From Nocardioides sp. (GTDB lineage: Bacteria; Actinomycetota; Actinomycetes; Propionibacteriales; Nocardioidaceae), in assembly GCF_030150155.1 (NCBI RefSeq), contig NZ_JASLGR010000047.1, forward strand, positions 3,736 through 67,735: a stretch of DNA of 64,000 nucleotides, read 5' to 3'. The notes below the pieces were generated by a model, which saw only the letters and a program-made list of their open reading frames with translations, was not told where the DNA came from and ran no database searches. The position numbers and the translations under genes are program-made. Below, piece after piece: positions 43,536-51,505 of this stretch (position 1 is its first letter; every line of letters starts with the position of its first letter).

Positions 43536-43748
43536 ACCAACCTGTCACCTGATCGTGCAGCAGACCCAATCGTCGGCTGCGAACTGGATGCGAACCCTTG
43601 CCGACTCGTCTGTCCCCCCTGGCCCGAGACAAGTTGTCACGTTCGTAACAACTTTCCATTTGAAGGATCGCTCATTCTGCGAAGTGGCTGACAGTGGGGT
43701 GTTCCCCGGAGACGGTGGAGGCTCAACCACCTACGAGGGGAAAGAGTC

Positions 43749-44108
43749 TTGCTTCGTCTTGGGAAAGAGTGGCAAGGAAAGAGGGCCGCACTGGTTGCGG
43801 CGCTAGGCGTGCCCGTGGTTACCGGAGCGATGCTGGCGGCCACGGCGGTCCCTGCTACGGCCGGCTACATCGGTACCTACGCCAAGAACAACGTGAAGAT
43901 CCGCACCGGCCCGTACACGTCGTCCACACTGGTAGGCCAGGGCTACCTCGGCCAGGACAACTGCATGTCCTACTACCGCACCGGCACGGTCGTCGACGGG
44001 GTCAACCGCTGGTGGTATCACGTGAACTTCTCCAACGGGAAGCGTGGATACTCCGCCGAGGAACGGCTCCGTGTCTACTCCGCTCTCTACGCCTGCTACG
44101 ACGTCTGA
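43749..44108 (+). CDS. Small secreted SH3-like protein
   Basis: 119 residues from a TTG start, which has GAGGGGAAAG about 6-10 nt before it. Signal peptide: basic RLGKEWQGKRAA, hydrophobic LVAALGVPVVTGAMLAATAV, cleavage near ATAG. The mature part (about 80 residues) has bacterial SH3-domain character: NVKIRTGPYTSSTLVGQGYLG, WWYHVNFSNGKRGYSAEE, with two Cys that could pair. Such domains bind cell-wall peptides. Followed after 16 bp by another exported protein; both lie between IS remnants and have lower GC than neighbours, so horizontal acquisition is likely. Confidence 0.75.
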   Translation: MLRLGKEWQGKRAALVAALGVPVVTGAMLAATAVPATAGYIGTYAKNNVKIRTGPYTSSTLVGQGYLGQDNCMSYYRTGTVVDGVNRWWYHVNFSNGKRGYSAEERLRVYSALYACYDV

Positions 44109-44124
44109 GCCCGAGGAGGCCGGA

Positions 44125-44586
44125 ATGAACACCAACACCAAACGCAACCGCTTCGCTGCCGTCAGTGCCGGAATCGCGGTCGCCGCGGTCGCAGGCTGGG
44201 CGATCCAGTCTGCGAACGCGGCGACGGACGCCGGGGGCCAGGACCATGTCGTTCCTGACGCCATCAGCAGCCTAGCGCCCACCAGCACGAGCCCGGTTTC
44301 TGGGTGCCCGGCGGGATCTGCGCCCGAGCTCAAGGTCGATCGGGACCCGGAGGAGACGACTGGCGGAGCCAAGACGGTCCTCGAAGCTGTCCAGCAGCTT
44401 GACCCGAAGGTCGACGCCGTCAGTGAGGAGCCCTTCGGCCGGCGGGCCGGCGCTCCTATCTGGGTCGATGCAGGGGGTCAGACCTATCTCGTTACAGCGC
44501 TTGAGGATGACACCTGGTTCGCATCAGGTGCCAGCCTTGCGGGCTGCGGTTTGGTGAGCGACATGCTCACCGGCATCGAGAAGTAG
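44125..44586 (+). CDS. Small secreted protein of unknown function
   Basis: 153 residues. ATG preceded by GAGGAGG 5 nt away. Signal peptide MNTNTKRNRFAAVSAGIAVA, cleavage after SANA. The mature part has two Cys (SGCPAGSAPEL and LAGCGLVSDML), an acidic Asp/Glu-rich middle (RDPEETTGGAKTV) and no family I recognise. Cotranscribed with the SH3-like protein gene; the pair may act together outside the cell. A long hairpin follows its stop. Confidence 0.7.
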   Translation: MNTNTKRNRFAAVSAGIAVAAVAGWAIQSANAATDAGGQDHVVPDAISSLAPTSTSPVSGCPAGSAPELKVDRDPEETTGGAKTVLEAVQQLDPKVDAVSEEPFGRRAGAPIWVDAGGQTYLVTALEDDTWFASGASLAGCGLVSDMLTGIEK

Positions 44587-44605
44587 CCCGGTTCTTCAAA
44601 CTTGA

Positions 44606-44657
44606 GGCCCGCCTGATCCCGGGGTGACCATGTGTAGACCCCAGGATCAGGCGGGCC
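44606..44657 (+). terminator. Hairpin after the secreted-protein pair
   Basis: GGCCCGCCTGATCC (44606-44619) pairs with 44644-44657; an inner GGGGT/ACCCC extends the stem after one mismatch, with a 12-nt loop. No T-run follows, so it may also be an IS end. Confidence 0.6.
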
Positions 44658-44689
44658 CGCTTCTGCGTTAGATCGGTCAGTCACAGATG

Positions 44690-44987
44690 CCACGTTTGGG
44701 CCTGAGTTGCACAGATTTAGTGACCCAGTTGGTCGAGTAGGGCGGCAGACCTCGGCGGGAGTCTTGGGGGCAGCGGTGATGGTCTGCCCAGCGACGCTGA
44801 GGGTGATCTCGCGCAGCGGCCGCAGGGTGGTGACGAGTTTCTTGATGCTGACGCCGGTGACCTGCTGAAGGTGACGTGCGATCGCGAGCGCGGCGAACAC
44901 GATGGTCTGGTGCGCCTCGATGGATTCGCGCTTGCGGTGGAACATCGGCCTCGCTCGTAGATCGGTCTTGGACATCCGGAACAAGGG
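44690..44987 (-). pseudogene. IS1634/IS4-like transposase remnant (C-terminal part)
   Basis: Minus-strand frame reads FRMSKTDLRARPMFHRKRES, IEAHQTIVFAALAIARHLQQ, VTGVSIKKLVTTLRPLREI, the usual C-terminal end of IS1634/IS4-family DDE transposases with the catalytic Glu in the ESIEAH segment. The first several hundred residues are missing: the frame is cut at the C-run at 44992-45001. Tail beyond TITAAPKTPAEV does not match. Non-functional fragment. Confidence 0.75.
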
Positions 44988-45197
44988 ACTGCCCCCCCCC
45001 CGGTCAGGTCAAGGTGTCAACCGAACTCCGGGCAGTCCCACAGACGCCGTCACTCGACCCTTGGGATGATGACTCCCGTGGAGTTCTAGCAGGCCCACTT
45101 CGCGACTCTCAACCGAGAGCCGCACCCCGTATGGGACCGGCGAAGAACCTGGGGCGCTTCAACCTGTGCCGTCTGGTGCCGTTTCGCTCCACACACA
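44988..45197. other. Island right end without a gene
   Basis: No credible coding frame. Holds a run of 10 C (44992-45001) and an inverted repeat GGGACTGCCC (44985-44994) / GGGCAGTCCC (45030-45039), possibly the terminal repeat of a lost insertion sequence. Confidence 0.5.
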
Positions 45198-45236
45198 AAG
45201 GGGGCCGGATGACGAAAAACGTCATCCGCCCCCCTT
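45198..45236 (-). terminator. Terminator of fadE25
   Basis: 17-bp stem with one mismatch (45198-45214 with 45220-45236) and an A5 loop; on the minus strand the stem is followed by TTTGTGTG. It lies 20 bp after the fadE25 stop. Confidence 0.85.
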
Positions 45237-45256
45237 AAGTGCCTTATCTGCGCAGG

Positions 45257-46429
45257 TCAGAGGGTCGACTGCACCCCCGCCAGCAACTGGCGCGCCATCA
45301 CGATCCGCTGCACCTGGTTGGTGCCCTCGTAGATCTGGGTGATCTTGGCGTCGCGCATCATCCGCTCGACCGGGTAGTCGCGGGTGAAGCCATAGCCACC
45401 CAGCAACTGGACCGCGTTGGTGGTGACCTCCATCGCAACATCAGAGGCGAACGCCTTGGCGGCAGCACCGAAGAAGGTCAGGTCGGCGTCGCCGCGCTCG
45501 GAGCGGCCCGCGGCGGCGTACGTCAACTGACGAGCCGCCTCGATCCTCATGCCCATGTCGGCGACCATGAACTCGATGCCCTGGAACTCCGCGATCGCCT
45601 TGCCGAACTGCTTGCGCTCCTTGATGTAGCCCAGCGCGTAGTCCAGAGCGCCCTGGGCCACGCCGACCGCCTGCGCGGCGATGGTGATCCGGGTGTGGTC
45701 GAGGGTCTTCATCGCGTACTCGAACCCGCGGCCCTCCTCACCGATCAGCCGGTTGGCAGGGATGCGGACGTTGTCGAAGTAGACCTCGCGCGTCGGCGAG
45801 CCCTTGATCCCGAGCTTCTTCTCCGGGGCACCGAAGCTCACCCCGGGGTCGGACTTCTCCACCACGAAGGCACTGATGCCCTTGGACCGCTTGGTCGGGT
45901 CGGTGGTGGCGAGCACGGTGTAGAACTCCGAGACGCCGGCGTTGGTGATCCAGCGCTTGGTGCCGTTGAGCACCCACTCGTCGCCGTCGCGCACGGCGGT
46001 GGTCTTCTGGTTGACGGCGTCCGAGCCCGCCTCGGGCTCGGACAGACAGTAGGAGAACCCGCCCTCCCCCGCGGCCAGCTTGCCGAGGTACGTCGCCTTG
46101 AGCTCCTCGGAGCCGCCGATCATCACCGGCAGCGAGCCGAGCTTGTTGACCGCAGGGATCAGCGAGGCCGACACGTCAGCGCGCGCGATCTCCTCGATCA
46201 CCAGGACGGTCGCCAGTGCATCGGCGCCGACGCCGCCGTACGCCTCGGGGACGTGGGGGGCGTAGAAGTCGGTGGCCAGCAGGGCGTCGTGTGCCTCCTG
46301 GGGGTAGCGGGCCTCCTCGTCGACGGCGGCGGCGGCCGGGGCGATCTTGGCCTCGACGATCTCCCGGATGGCACGTCGGATCTCGACCTGCTCCTCGGAG
46401 AGGGCGAACATGGGGTGCTGCTCAGACAT
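45257..46429 (-). CDS. fadE25: Acyl-CoA dehydrogenase FadE25-like
   Basis: 390 residues, FAD-dependent alpha,beta-dehydrogenase of acyl-CoA. Motifs: LIPAVNKLGSLP, SYCLSEPEAGSDA (FAD and substrate contacts), WITNAGVSEFYTV, AQAVGVAQGALDYALGYIKERKQFGK, QLLGGYGFTRDYPVERMMRDAK, catalytic Glu in IYEGTNQVQR. Similar throughout to mycobacterial FadE25 (Rv3274c), which sits in the same place next to purE-purK. Followed by its own terminator, preceded by hbd on the same strand 14 bp away. A 3' copy lies 2.1 kb downstream of its end. Confidence 0.93.
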   Translation of the reverse strand: MSEQHPMFALSEEQVEIRRAIREIVEAKIAPAAAAVDEEARYPQEAHDALLATDFYAPHVPEAYGGVGADALATVLVIEEIARADVSASLIPAVNKLGSLPVMIGGSEELKATYLGKLAAGEGGFSYCLSEPEAGSDAVNQKTTAVRDGDEWVLNGTKRWITNAGVSEFYTVLATTDPTKRSKGISAFVVEKSDPGVSFGAPEKKLGIKGSPTREVYFDNVRIPANRLIGEEGRGFEYAMKTLDHTRITIAAQAVGVAQGALDYALGYIKERKQFGKAIAEFQGIEFMVADMGMRIEAARQLTYAAAGRSERGDADLTFFGAAAKAFASDVAMEVTTNAVQLLGGYGFTRDYPVERMMRDAKITQIYEGTNQVQRIVMARQLLAGVQSTL

Positions 46430-46443
46430 GCAGGGTTCCGATC

Positions 46444-47295
46444 TCAGTAGGTGTAGAAGCCGCGGCCGGTCTTGCGGCCGAGCAGGCCGGCGTCGACCAT
46501 CCGGTTGAGCAGCGGCGGGGCGGAGTAGAGCGGCTCCTTGAACTCCTCGTACAGCGACTCCGCGACGGCCTTGGTGGTATCCAGACCGATCAGGTCGGCC
46601 AGCGCGAGCGGTCCCTGCGGGTGGGCGGCGCCGAGCACCAGGCCCTGGTCGATGTCCTCGGCCGAGGCGAAGCCGGACTCGTACATCCGGATCGCGGAGA
46701 GGATGAAGGGGATCAGCAGCGCGTTGACCACGAAGCCGGCGCGGTCCTGGCAGTCGATCGCGCTCTTGCCCAGGTCGTCCTGGACGAAGGAGCGGGCGAG
46801 CTCGACCGACGCGGGGTCGGTGAGCAGCGAGGGCACCAGCTCGACGAGCTTGAGCACTGGCACCGGGTTGAAGAAGTGGATGCCGAGCACGTGCGTGGGT
46901 CGCTTGGTGACGACGGCCAGCTTCATGATCGGGATCGAGGAGGTATTCGAGGCCAGCAGCGCGTCGGGGCTGGTCACGATCTCGTCGAGCTTCTTGAACA
47001 GCTCGGTCTTGGCGGCCTCGTCCTCGACGATCGCCTCGACCACGAGATCGCGGTCGGCGACGGCGGTCAGGTCCTCGACAACCCGGATCCGTGCCAGTAC
47101 GTCGGCGGCGGAGTCGATCTTGCCGCGCTGCTCAGCCTTCTCCAGCGAGGCGGTCAGCCGCTTCGTGGCCGCCTCGACGGCCGCCGGGCTGGACTCCACC
47201 ACGATGACGTCCTTGCCCGCGCGGGCACAGACCTCGGCGATGCCCGAGCCCATCAGGCCACCGCCGATGACACCTACGCGCTGAATGCTCGTCAC
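46444..47295 (-). CDS. 3-hydroxybutyryl-CoA dehydrogenase (HBD/PaaH type)
   Basis: 283 residues, NAD(P)-dependent oxidation of 3-hydroxyacyl-CoA. Rossmann motif RVGVIGGGLMGSGIAEVCA, the catalytic region LASNTSSIPIM, IHFFNPVPVLKLVELV (catalytic His and Asn), and DRAGFVVNALLIPF. Length is standard. GTG chosen (VTSIQRVGVIGGG) because GGAG lies 8-11 nt before; a longer frame goes into the regulatory spacer. Together with fadE25 it forms a fatty-acid oxidation pair opposite a TetR gene that probably controls both. Confidence 0.93.
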   Translation of the reverse strand: MTSIQRVGVIGGGLMGSGIAEVCARAGKDVIVVESSPAAVEAATKRLTASLEKAEQRGKIDSAADVLARIRVVEDLTAVADRDLVVEAIVEDEAAKTELFKKLDEIVTSPDALLASNTSSIPIMKLAVVTKRPTHVLGIHFFNPVPVLKLVELVPSLLTDPASVELARSFVQDDLGKSAIDCQDRAGFVVNALLIPFILSAIRMYESGFASAEDIDQGLVLGAAHPQGPLALADLIGLDTTKAVAESLYEEFKEPLYSAPPLLNRMVDAGLLGRKTGRGFYTY

Positions 47296-47363
47296 GCGCT
47301 TCTCCTCTTCCGTACGCTGCTCACGAATGAAACTCAATTCCATGTTTACGGTACTCCGTCCCA

Positions 47364-47376
47364 TGAACTAGGTTCA
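47364..47376. promoter_or_regulatory. Candidate TetR operator overlapping the -10 box
   Basis: TGAAC-TAG-GTTCA, a perfect 5-bp inverted repeat. TAGGTT (47369-47374) within it is 6 nt before the GTG of the TetR gene, so binding would block its own leaderless promoter. The 85-bp spacer also serves hbd. Confidence 0.55.
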
Positions 47377-47380
47377 AGCC

Positions 47381-48079
47381 GTGCCCACCGACGCGTCCTC
47401 CTCCCCCGAGCAGACCTCCACCCGGGACCGCCTGGTCGCCGCGGCGTTCGACCTCTTCGCCGAGCAGGGCTTCGAGAACACCACCGTCGACGAGATTGCC
47501 CAGCGCGCAGGCGTGGGCCGGTCCACCTTCTTCCGCAACTTCGGCAGCAAGGAGGACGCGATCTTCCCCGAGCACGACGCCCTGCTGGCACGGATCGAGG
47601 AACGGCTGTCCACCGCCGATCCCGAGACCCGCGGCCTCGCCGTCGCCGAGGCCGCCCGACTCGTCCTCCAGCACTACCTGGCCGAGGGCGCGCGGGCACG
47701 CACGCGCTACCGGCTGACCCGGTCGGTGCCCGCGCTCCAGGCCCGCGAGGTGGCCGGCCTGCGCCAGTACCAGCGCCTCTTCACCCGCTTCCTGGCACGC
47801 TGGTGGGCCGACGAGACCGACGGCCCACTGCGCGCCGAGCTGATGGCGGCCGCCATCGTCACCGCCCACAACCACGTCCTGCGCCGCTGGCTGCGCGGCG
47901 AGGCCGAGACCGCCGGCGAGACGCGGCGCGGCTTCGACCACGCCATCGACATCGTGCTGGAGCAGCCCACGAACGACGACGACTCCACCACCGTGATCGT
48001 GATGCGATCAGGTGGTGGAGTCGAGGCTGTCGCCAACCGGCTCCGGCGAGCCCTCGCCGAGGTCAGCGCTTCACAGTGA
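47381..48079 (+). CDS. TetR-family transcriptional regulator
   Basis: 232 residues. N-terminal helix-turn-helix: RDRLVAAAFDLFAEQGFENTTVDEIAQRAGVGRSTFFRNFGSKEDAIF. The C-terminal ligand domain is unassigned (ARARTRYRLTRSVPALQAREVAGL). GTG start is 6 nt after TAGGTT. Position opposite hbd-fadE25 suggests control of that pair, with an acyl-CoA as likely ligand; inference. The final 17 bp overlap the secreted-protein gene convergently. Confidence 0.9.
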   Translation: MPTDASSSPEQTSTRDRLVAAAFDLFAEQGFENTTVDEIAQRAGVGRSTFFRNFGSKEDAIFPEHDALLARIEERLSTADPETRGLAVAEAARLVLQHYLAEGARARTRYRLTRSVPALQAREVAGLRQYQRLFTRFLARWWADETDGPLRAELMAAAIVTAHNHVLRRWLRGEAETAGETRRGFDHAIDIVLEQPTNDDDSTTVIVMRSGGGVEAVANRLRRALAEVSASQ

Positions 48080-49148
48080 GGGTGATCCGCTTGCTGGCGG
48101 GCTTGGCCTTGCCGCCGCCGAGGAAGCGGACCAGCAGGCGGTGCTTGCCCACGGCCAGCTTCGGCAGCGCGACCTTGAGCTTGCCCTTGAGCGTGGTGTA
48201 GCCCAGCGCCTTGGTGCCGTCGCAGACCAGGACGGCGCCCTTGGCCTTCTTCTTGCCTCCGGCCTTGTAGGTGCCGGAGATGGTGAGCTTGGCGTGCGCC
48301 CGCGCCTTGACCTTCTTCTTGGCGAGGGCGAGCTTCAGCGTCGTCTTCTTGGTGCCGACCTTCGGCAGCGCAGCCGTGCAGGGGTTGAGGGCCGGGGCCG
48401 TCTTCGGGCCGGTCGTGCCGGTCTTGGTCGGCGTCTTCGACACCACACCGCCGGCCAGGACGATGCGGTTGTGGTCGACCACCGTGGCGGTGGCACCGCC
48501 GACGGTCGAGATCGTGCAGCCCAGGGTGGTGACGGCACTGCCGACGGCCGAGCTGAGGAACTTCAGGTCGAACGCGGACGGCGCGGTCACCGAGTAGGTG
48601 CCGTCGCTCGGCGCGGTCAGACCACCGGTGAGGTTGCCCAGCACCAGGTTGAGCGGGTTGCTCTGCCCCAGCGTGCTGAGGTCGCCCAGGGTGAAGGTCT
48701 GCGACAGGCTCCCGCCGAGCGAGGAGACCGTCGTGCCGAGGCTGTTGACCAGGTCGAACTCGACGTCGGCGACCTGCGCGGTCAGCGAGGTCGAGGAGCC
48801 GAACGCGGTGCCGAGCAGCTGGTTGATGATGTTGAGCAGCGGGTCGAGGGCCGTGTGCAGCAGGCCGTTGACCACGTCGAGCAGCTGGGTCAGGACACTG
48901 CCGACCTGACCGACCAGCGAGTTGAGCACCGGCTGGAGCGGCGTACCCGTCGTCAGACCGTCGGTGAGCGACTGCAACGTGACGGTCAGCGGAAGGCTGA
49001 TGCTCTTCAGCCCCGACGTGCCGGTGCAGGTGTACGTCGCGGTCGGCGCGGTGGTCGCGGCGTGGGCCGGCGCGGGCGCGAAGGCCAGGCCACCGGCGGT
49101 CAGCGCACCGGCTGCCACCACAGAGACGAGACGGGTTCGGATCGACAA
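48063..49148 (-). CDS. Secreted protein with C-terminal Ig-like domain
   Basis: 361 residues from a TTG start. TTG is chosen because GGAGGG is 6 nt upstream and the reading gives a full signal peptide (SIRTRLVSVVAAGALTAGGLAFA, cleavage after AHA). The mature part has about 200 residues of Leu/Thr-rich sequence with short repeated turns (LLDVVNGLLHTALDPLLNIINQ), then a Lys-rich Ig-like domain (KLTISGTYKAGGKKKAKGAV). Function unknown; surface-exposed. Confidence 0.75.
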   Translation of the reverse strand: MSIRTRLVSVVAAGALTAGGLAFAPAPAHAATTAPTATYTCTGTSGLKSISLPLTVTLQSLTDGLTTGTPLQPVLNSLVGQVGSVLTQLLDVVNGLLHTALDPLLNIINQLLGTAFGSSTSLTAQVADVEFDLVNSLGTTVSSLGGSLSQTFTLGDLSTLGQSNPLNLVLGNLTGGLTAPSDGTYSVTAPSAFDLKFLSSAVGSAVTTLGCTISTVGGATATVVDHNRIVLAGGVVSKTPTKTGTTGPKTAPALNPCTAALPKVGTKKTTLKLALAKKKVKARAHAKLTISGTYKAGGKKKAKGAVLVCDGTKALGYTTLKGKLKVALPKLAVGKHRLLVRFLGGGKAKPASKRITLTVKR

Positions 49149-49318
49149 GGTATTCCCTCCAGAGAAGTCACCGGGGCTCCCTCGAACCCGCGCCTCACCG
49201 TAGGACGGTCCCGACCCCACCGTCCTGCCTCCGAGCCGCCTTTGGGACCTTGTACCCACAAGGTTCGCCCGTACGTCGGACACGGAGCGCCCCACCGGCC
49301 GGGTGGCACGATGGAGCC

Positions 49319-49762
49319 ATGAACGACACGCCCGCCTGGCTCGACCCTGCCACCATCGACCACCTGCTCGACGACACCGAGACCTGGGCGATCGTGGGCC
49401 TGTCGGGTGACCCGTACCGGACGGCGTACAGCATCGCCGCCGAGCTCCAGGAGCACGGCAAGCGGATCGTGCCGATCCACCCCCGTGCCGCCGAGATCGG
49501 CGAGGTGCTGGGCGAGAAGGCCTACGCGAGCCTGGCCGACGTGCCGTTCCCGATCGACGTCGTCGACGTCTTCCGGCGCTCCGAGGCGGCCGGTCAGTTC
49601 GCAGACGAGGCGGTCGCCGTCGGCGCGAAGGGCGTCTGGTTCCAGATGGGCGTGCTCGACGAGGAGGCCTTCGAGCGCACCCGTGCCGCGGGTGTGCCGA
49701 TGGTGATGGACACCTGCCCGAGCAAGGTCTGGTTCCAGCGCGCCCGGGCTGCTCAGAGCTGA
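49319..49762 (+). CDS. CoA-binding domain protein
   Basis: 147 residues with a Rossmann-like CoA-binding fold (YccU family): TWAIVGLSGDPYRTAYSIAAELQ, HGKRIVPIHPRAAEIGEVLGEKAYASL, PIDVVDVFRRSEAAG, KGVWFQMGVLDEEAFERTRAAGVPMVMDTCPSKV. Function beyond nucleotide or CoA binding unknown. ATG with GGAG 2 nt upstream is close; the longer frame starting 23 codons earlier has no support. Tail overlaps purE by 10 bp. Confidence 0.88.
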   Translation: MNDTPAWLDPATIDHLLDDTETWAIVGLSGDPYRTAYSIAAELQEHGKRIVPIHPRAAEIGEVLGEKAYASLADVPFPIDVVDVFRRSEAAGQFADEAVAVGAKGVWFQMGVLDEEAFERTRAAGVPMVMDTCPSKVWFQRARAAQS

Positions 49763-50259
49763 GCGTCGCGGACGACGGCACCCTTCGCCTGGGCGACGGC
49801 CTTGAGGTCGGCCTGGAAGTCGAGCACCCGGGCGGCCAGGTCGGCATCGCCCACGGCAAGGATCCGGGCCGCGAGCAGGCCCGCGTTGCGGGCGTTGCCG
49901 ATCGAGACGGTGGCGACCGGGACGCCGGCCGGCATCTGCACGATGGAGAGCAGCGAGTCCATCCCGTCGAGGTACTTCAGCGGGACCGGGACGCCGATCA
50001 CGGGCAGCGGCGTGACCGAGGCGAGCATGCCCGGCAGGTGCGCGGCACCGCCGGCGCCGGCGATGATCACCGACAGACCGCGCTCGTGGGCGCTCTTGCC
50101 CCAGGCGATCATCTCCTCGGGCATCCGGTGGGCCGAGACCACGTCGGCCTCCCAGGTGATGCCGAACTCGGTGAGCGCCTCGGCGGCGGCCTTCATCACG
50201 GGCCAGTCGGAGTCCGACCCCATCACGATGCCGACGCGGGCAACAGTCTTCTCGGTCAT
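49753..50259 (-). CDS. purE: N5-carboxyaminoimidazole ribonucleotide mutase PurE
   Basis: 168 residues. Class I PurE, converting N5-CAIR to CAIR in purine synthesis. GIVMGSDSDWPVMKAA, SAHRMPEEM (catalytic His), IIAGAGGAAHLPGMLAS and PVPLKYLDGMDSLLSIVQMPAGVPVATV are complete. GAGGAG lies 9 nt upstream of the ATG. Follows purK on the same strand after 18 bp; as in mycobacteria the two are adjacent. Confidence 0.96.
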   Translation of the reverse strand: MTEKTVARVGIVMGSDSDWPVMKAAAEALTEFGITWEADVVSAHRMPEEMIAWGKSAHERGLSVIIAGAGGAAHLPGMLASVTPLPVIGVPVPLKYLDGMDSLLSIVQMPAGVPVATVSIGNARNAGLLAARILAVGDADLAARVLDFQADLKAVAQAKGAVVRDAQL

Positions 50260-50277
50260 GTCTGCAGTCTCCTCAGG

Positions 50278-51459
50278 TCACTCAGAGTCGTTGCCGAGAT
50301 CGCCGGCGAACCAGGCGGCGGCATGGCGGGCGCGCTCCAGGCAGGTCTCCAGGTCGTCGCCGTAGGCGTTGACGTGGCCGACCTTGCGTCCGGGGCGCAG
50401 CTCCTTGCCGTAGAGGTGCACACGCAGGTGCGGGTCACGGGCCAGAGCGTGCGGGAAGCCGTCGTACAGCCGACCGACCTCACCGCTGGCGGCAGCCTCG
50501 CCGCCGAGGATGTTGACCATCACGGTCCACGGTGCCCGCGGCGTGGGCGAGCCCAGCGGCAGGTCCATCACGGCCCGGAGGTGGTTCTCGAACTGCGAGG
50601 TCTCGGCACCGTCCTGGGTCCAGTGCCCGGTGTTGTGCGGACGCATCGCCAGCTCGTTGACCAGGATCTGGGTGGTGCCGTACTCGTCGACGACCTCGAA
50701 GAGCTCGACGGCGAGGATGCCGACCACACCGAGCTCACCGGCGATCCGGAGCGCGAGGGTCTGCGCCTGCGCGGCCAGCTCGGGGTCGAGGTCGGGCGCC
50801 GGGGCGATCACCTCGTGGCAGATGCCGTCACGCTGCGTGGTCTGCACGACCGGGTAGCCGGCGGCCTGACCGCTGGCCGAGCGGGCGACGAGGGCGGAGA
50901 GCTCGCGACGGAACGGCACCAGCTCCTCGGCCAGCACCTCGACGCCGGCCGCCTCGGCGACGGCGAACGGCTCGGCCAGGTCGGCCTCGGAGCGCACCAC
51001 CCAGACGCCCTTGCCGTCGTAGCCGCCGCGGGTCGTCTTGAGCACGCACGGGAAGCCGAAGTCGACCACGGCCGCCGCGTCGGTGACGATCGCGTTGCGC
51101 GGGCACGGCGCACCGAGCTCGGCCAGCCGGGCACGCATCCGGCCCTTGTCCTGGGCGTAGACGAGCGCCTGCGGCCCAGGCCGTACGGCGACACCGTCGG
51201 CCTCCAGTGCGGCGAGGTGCTCGGTGGGGACATGCTCGTGGTCGAACGTGACCGCAGCACAGCCGGCGGTGACCCGTCGCAGCGTCTCCAGGTCGCGGTA
51301 GTCGCCCACGATCTGGTCCGGGATCACCTGCGCTGCCGAGACCCCTTCGGCCTCGGCCAGGAGCCGGAGCGGGAGTCCGAGAGCGATGGCGGGTTGCGCC
51401 ATCATGCGGGCCAGCTGCCCGCCTCCGATCACAGCAAGGGTCGGTGCGAGCTCAGCCAC
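50278..51459 (-). CDS. purK: N5-carboxyaminoimidazole ribonucleotide synthase PurK
   Basis: 393 residues, ATP-grasp enzyme making N5-CAIR from AIR and bicarbonate. N-terminal AVIGGGQLARMMAQPAIALG; ATP-grasp LKTTRGGYDGKGVWVV and ELVPFRRELSALVAR; metal and substrate loop VVDEYGTTQILVNELAMRPHNTGHWTQDGAETSQFENHLRA. GTG start, preceded by TAGGCT 6 nt upstream, so the purK-purE operon probably begins with a leaderless message. Confidence 0.95.
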   Translation of the reverse strand: MAELAPTLAVIGGGQLARMMAQPAIALGLPLRLLAEAEGVSAAQVIPDQIVGDYRDLETLRRVTAGCAAVTFDHEHVPTEHLAALEADGVAVRPGPQALVYAQDKGRMRARLAELGAPCPRNAIVTDAAAVVDFGFPCVLKTTRGGYDGKGVWVVRSEADLAEPFAVAEAAGVEVLAEELVPFRRELSALVARSASGQAAGYPVVQTTQRDGICHEVIAPAPDLDPELAAQAQTLALRIAGELGVVGILAVELFEVVDEYGTTQILVNELAMRPHNTGHWTQDGAETSQFENHLRAVMDLPLGSPTPRAPWTVMVNILGGEAAASGEVGRLYDGFPHALARDPHLRVHLYGKELRPGRKVGHVNAYGDDLETCLERARHAAAWFAGDLGNDSE

Positions 51460-51505
51460 GCTGACAGCCTATCGGTGCCGGCCCGCCCCACCGAACCGTG
51501 CGGGG

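Noticed and set aside
44484..44984. Real gene on the minus strand overlapping the small secreted protein
   Set aside because: The first part is a transposase tail; the rest is antisense of the secreted gene and a hairpin without family character.
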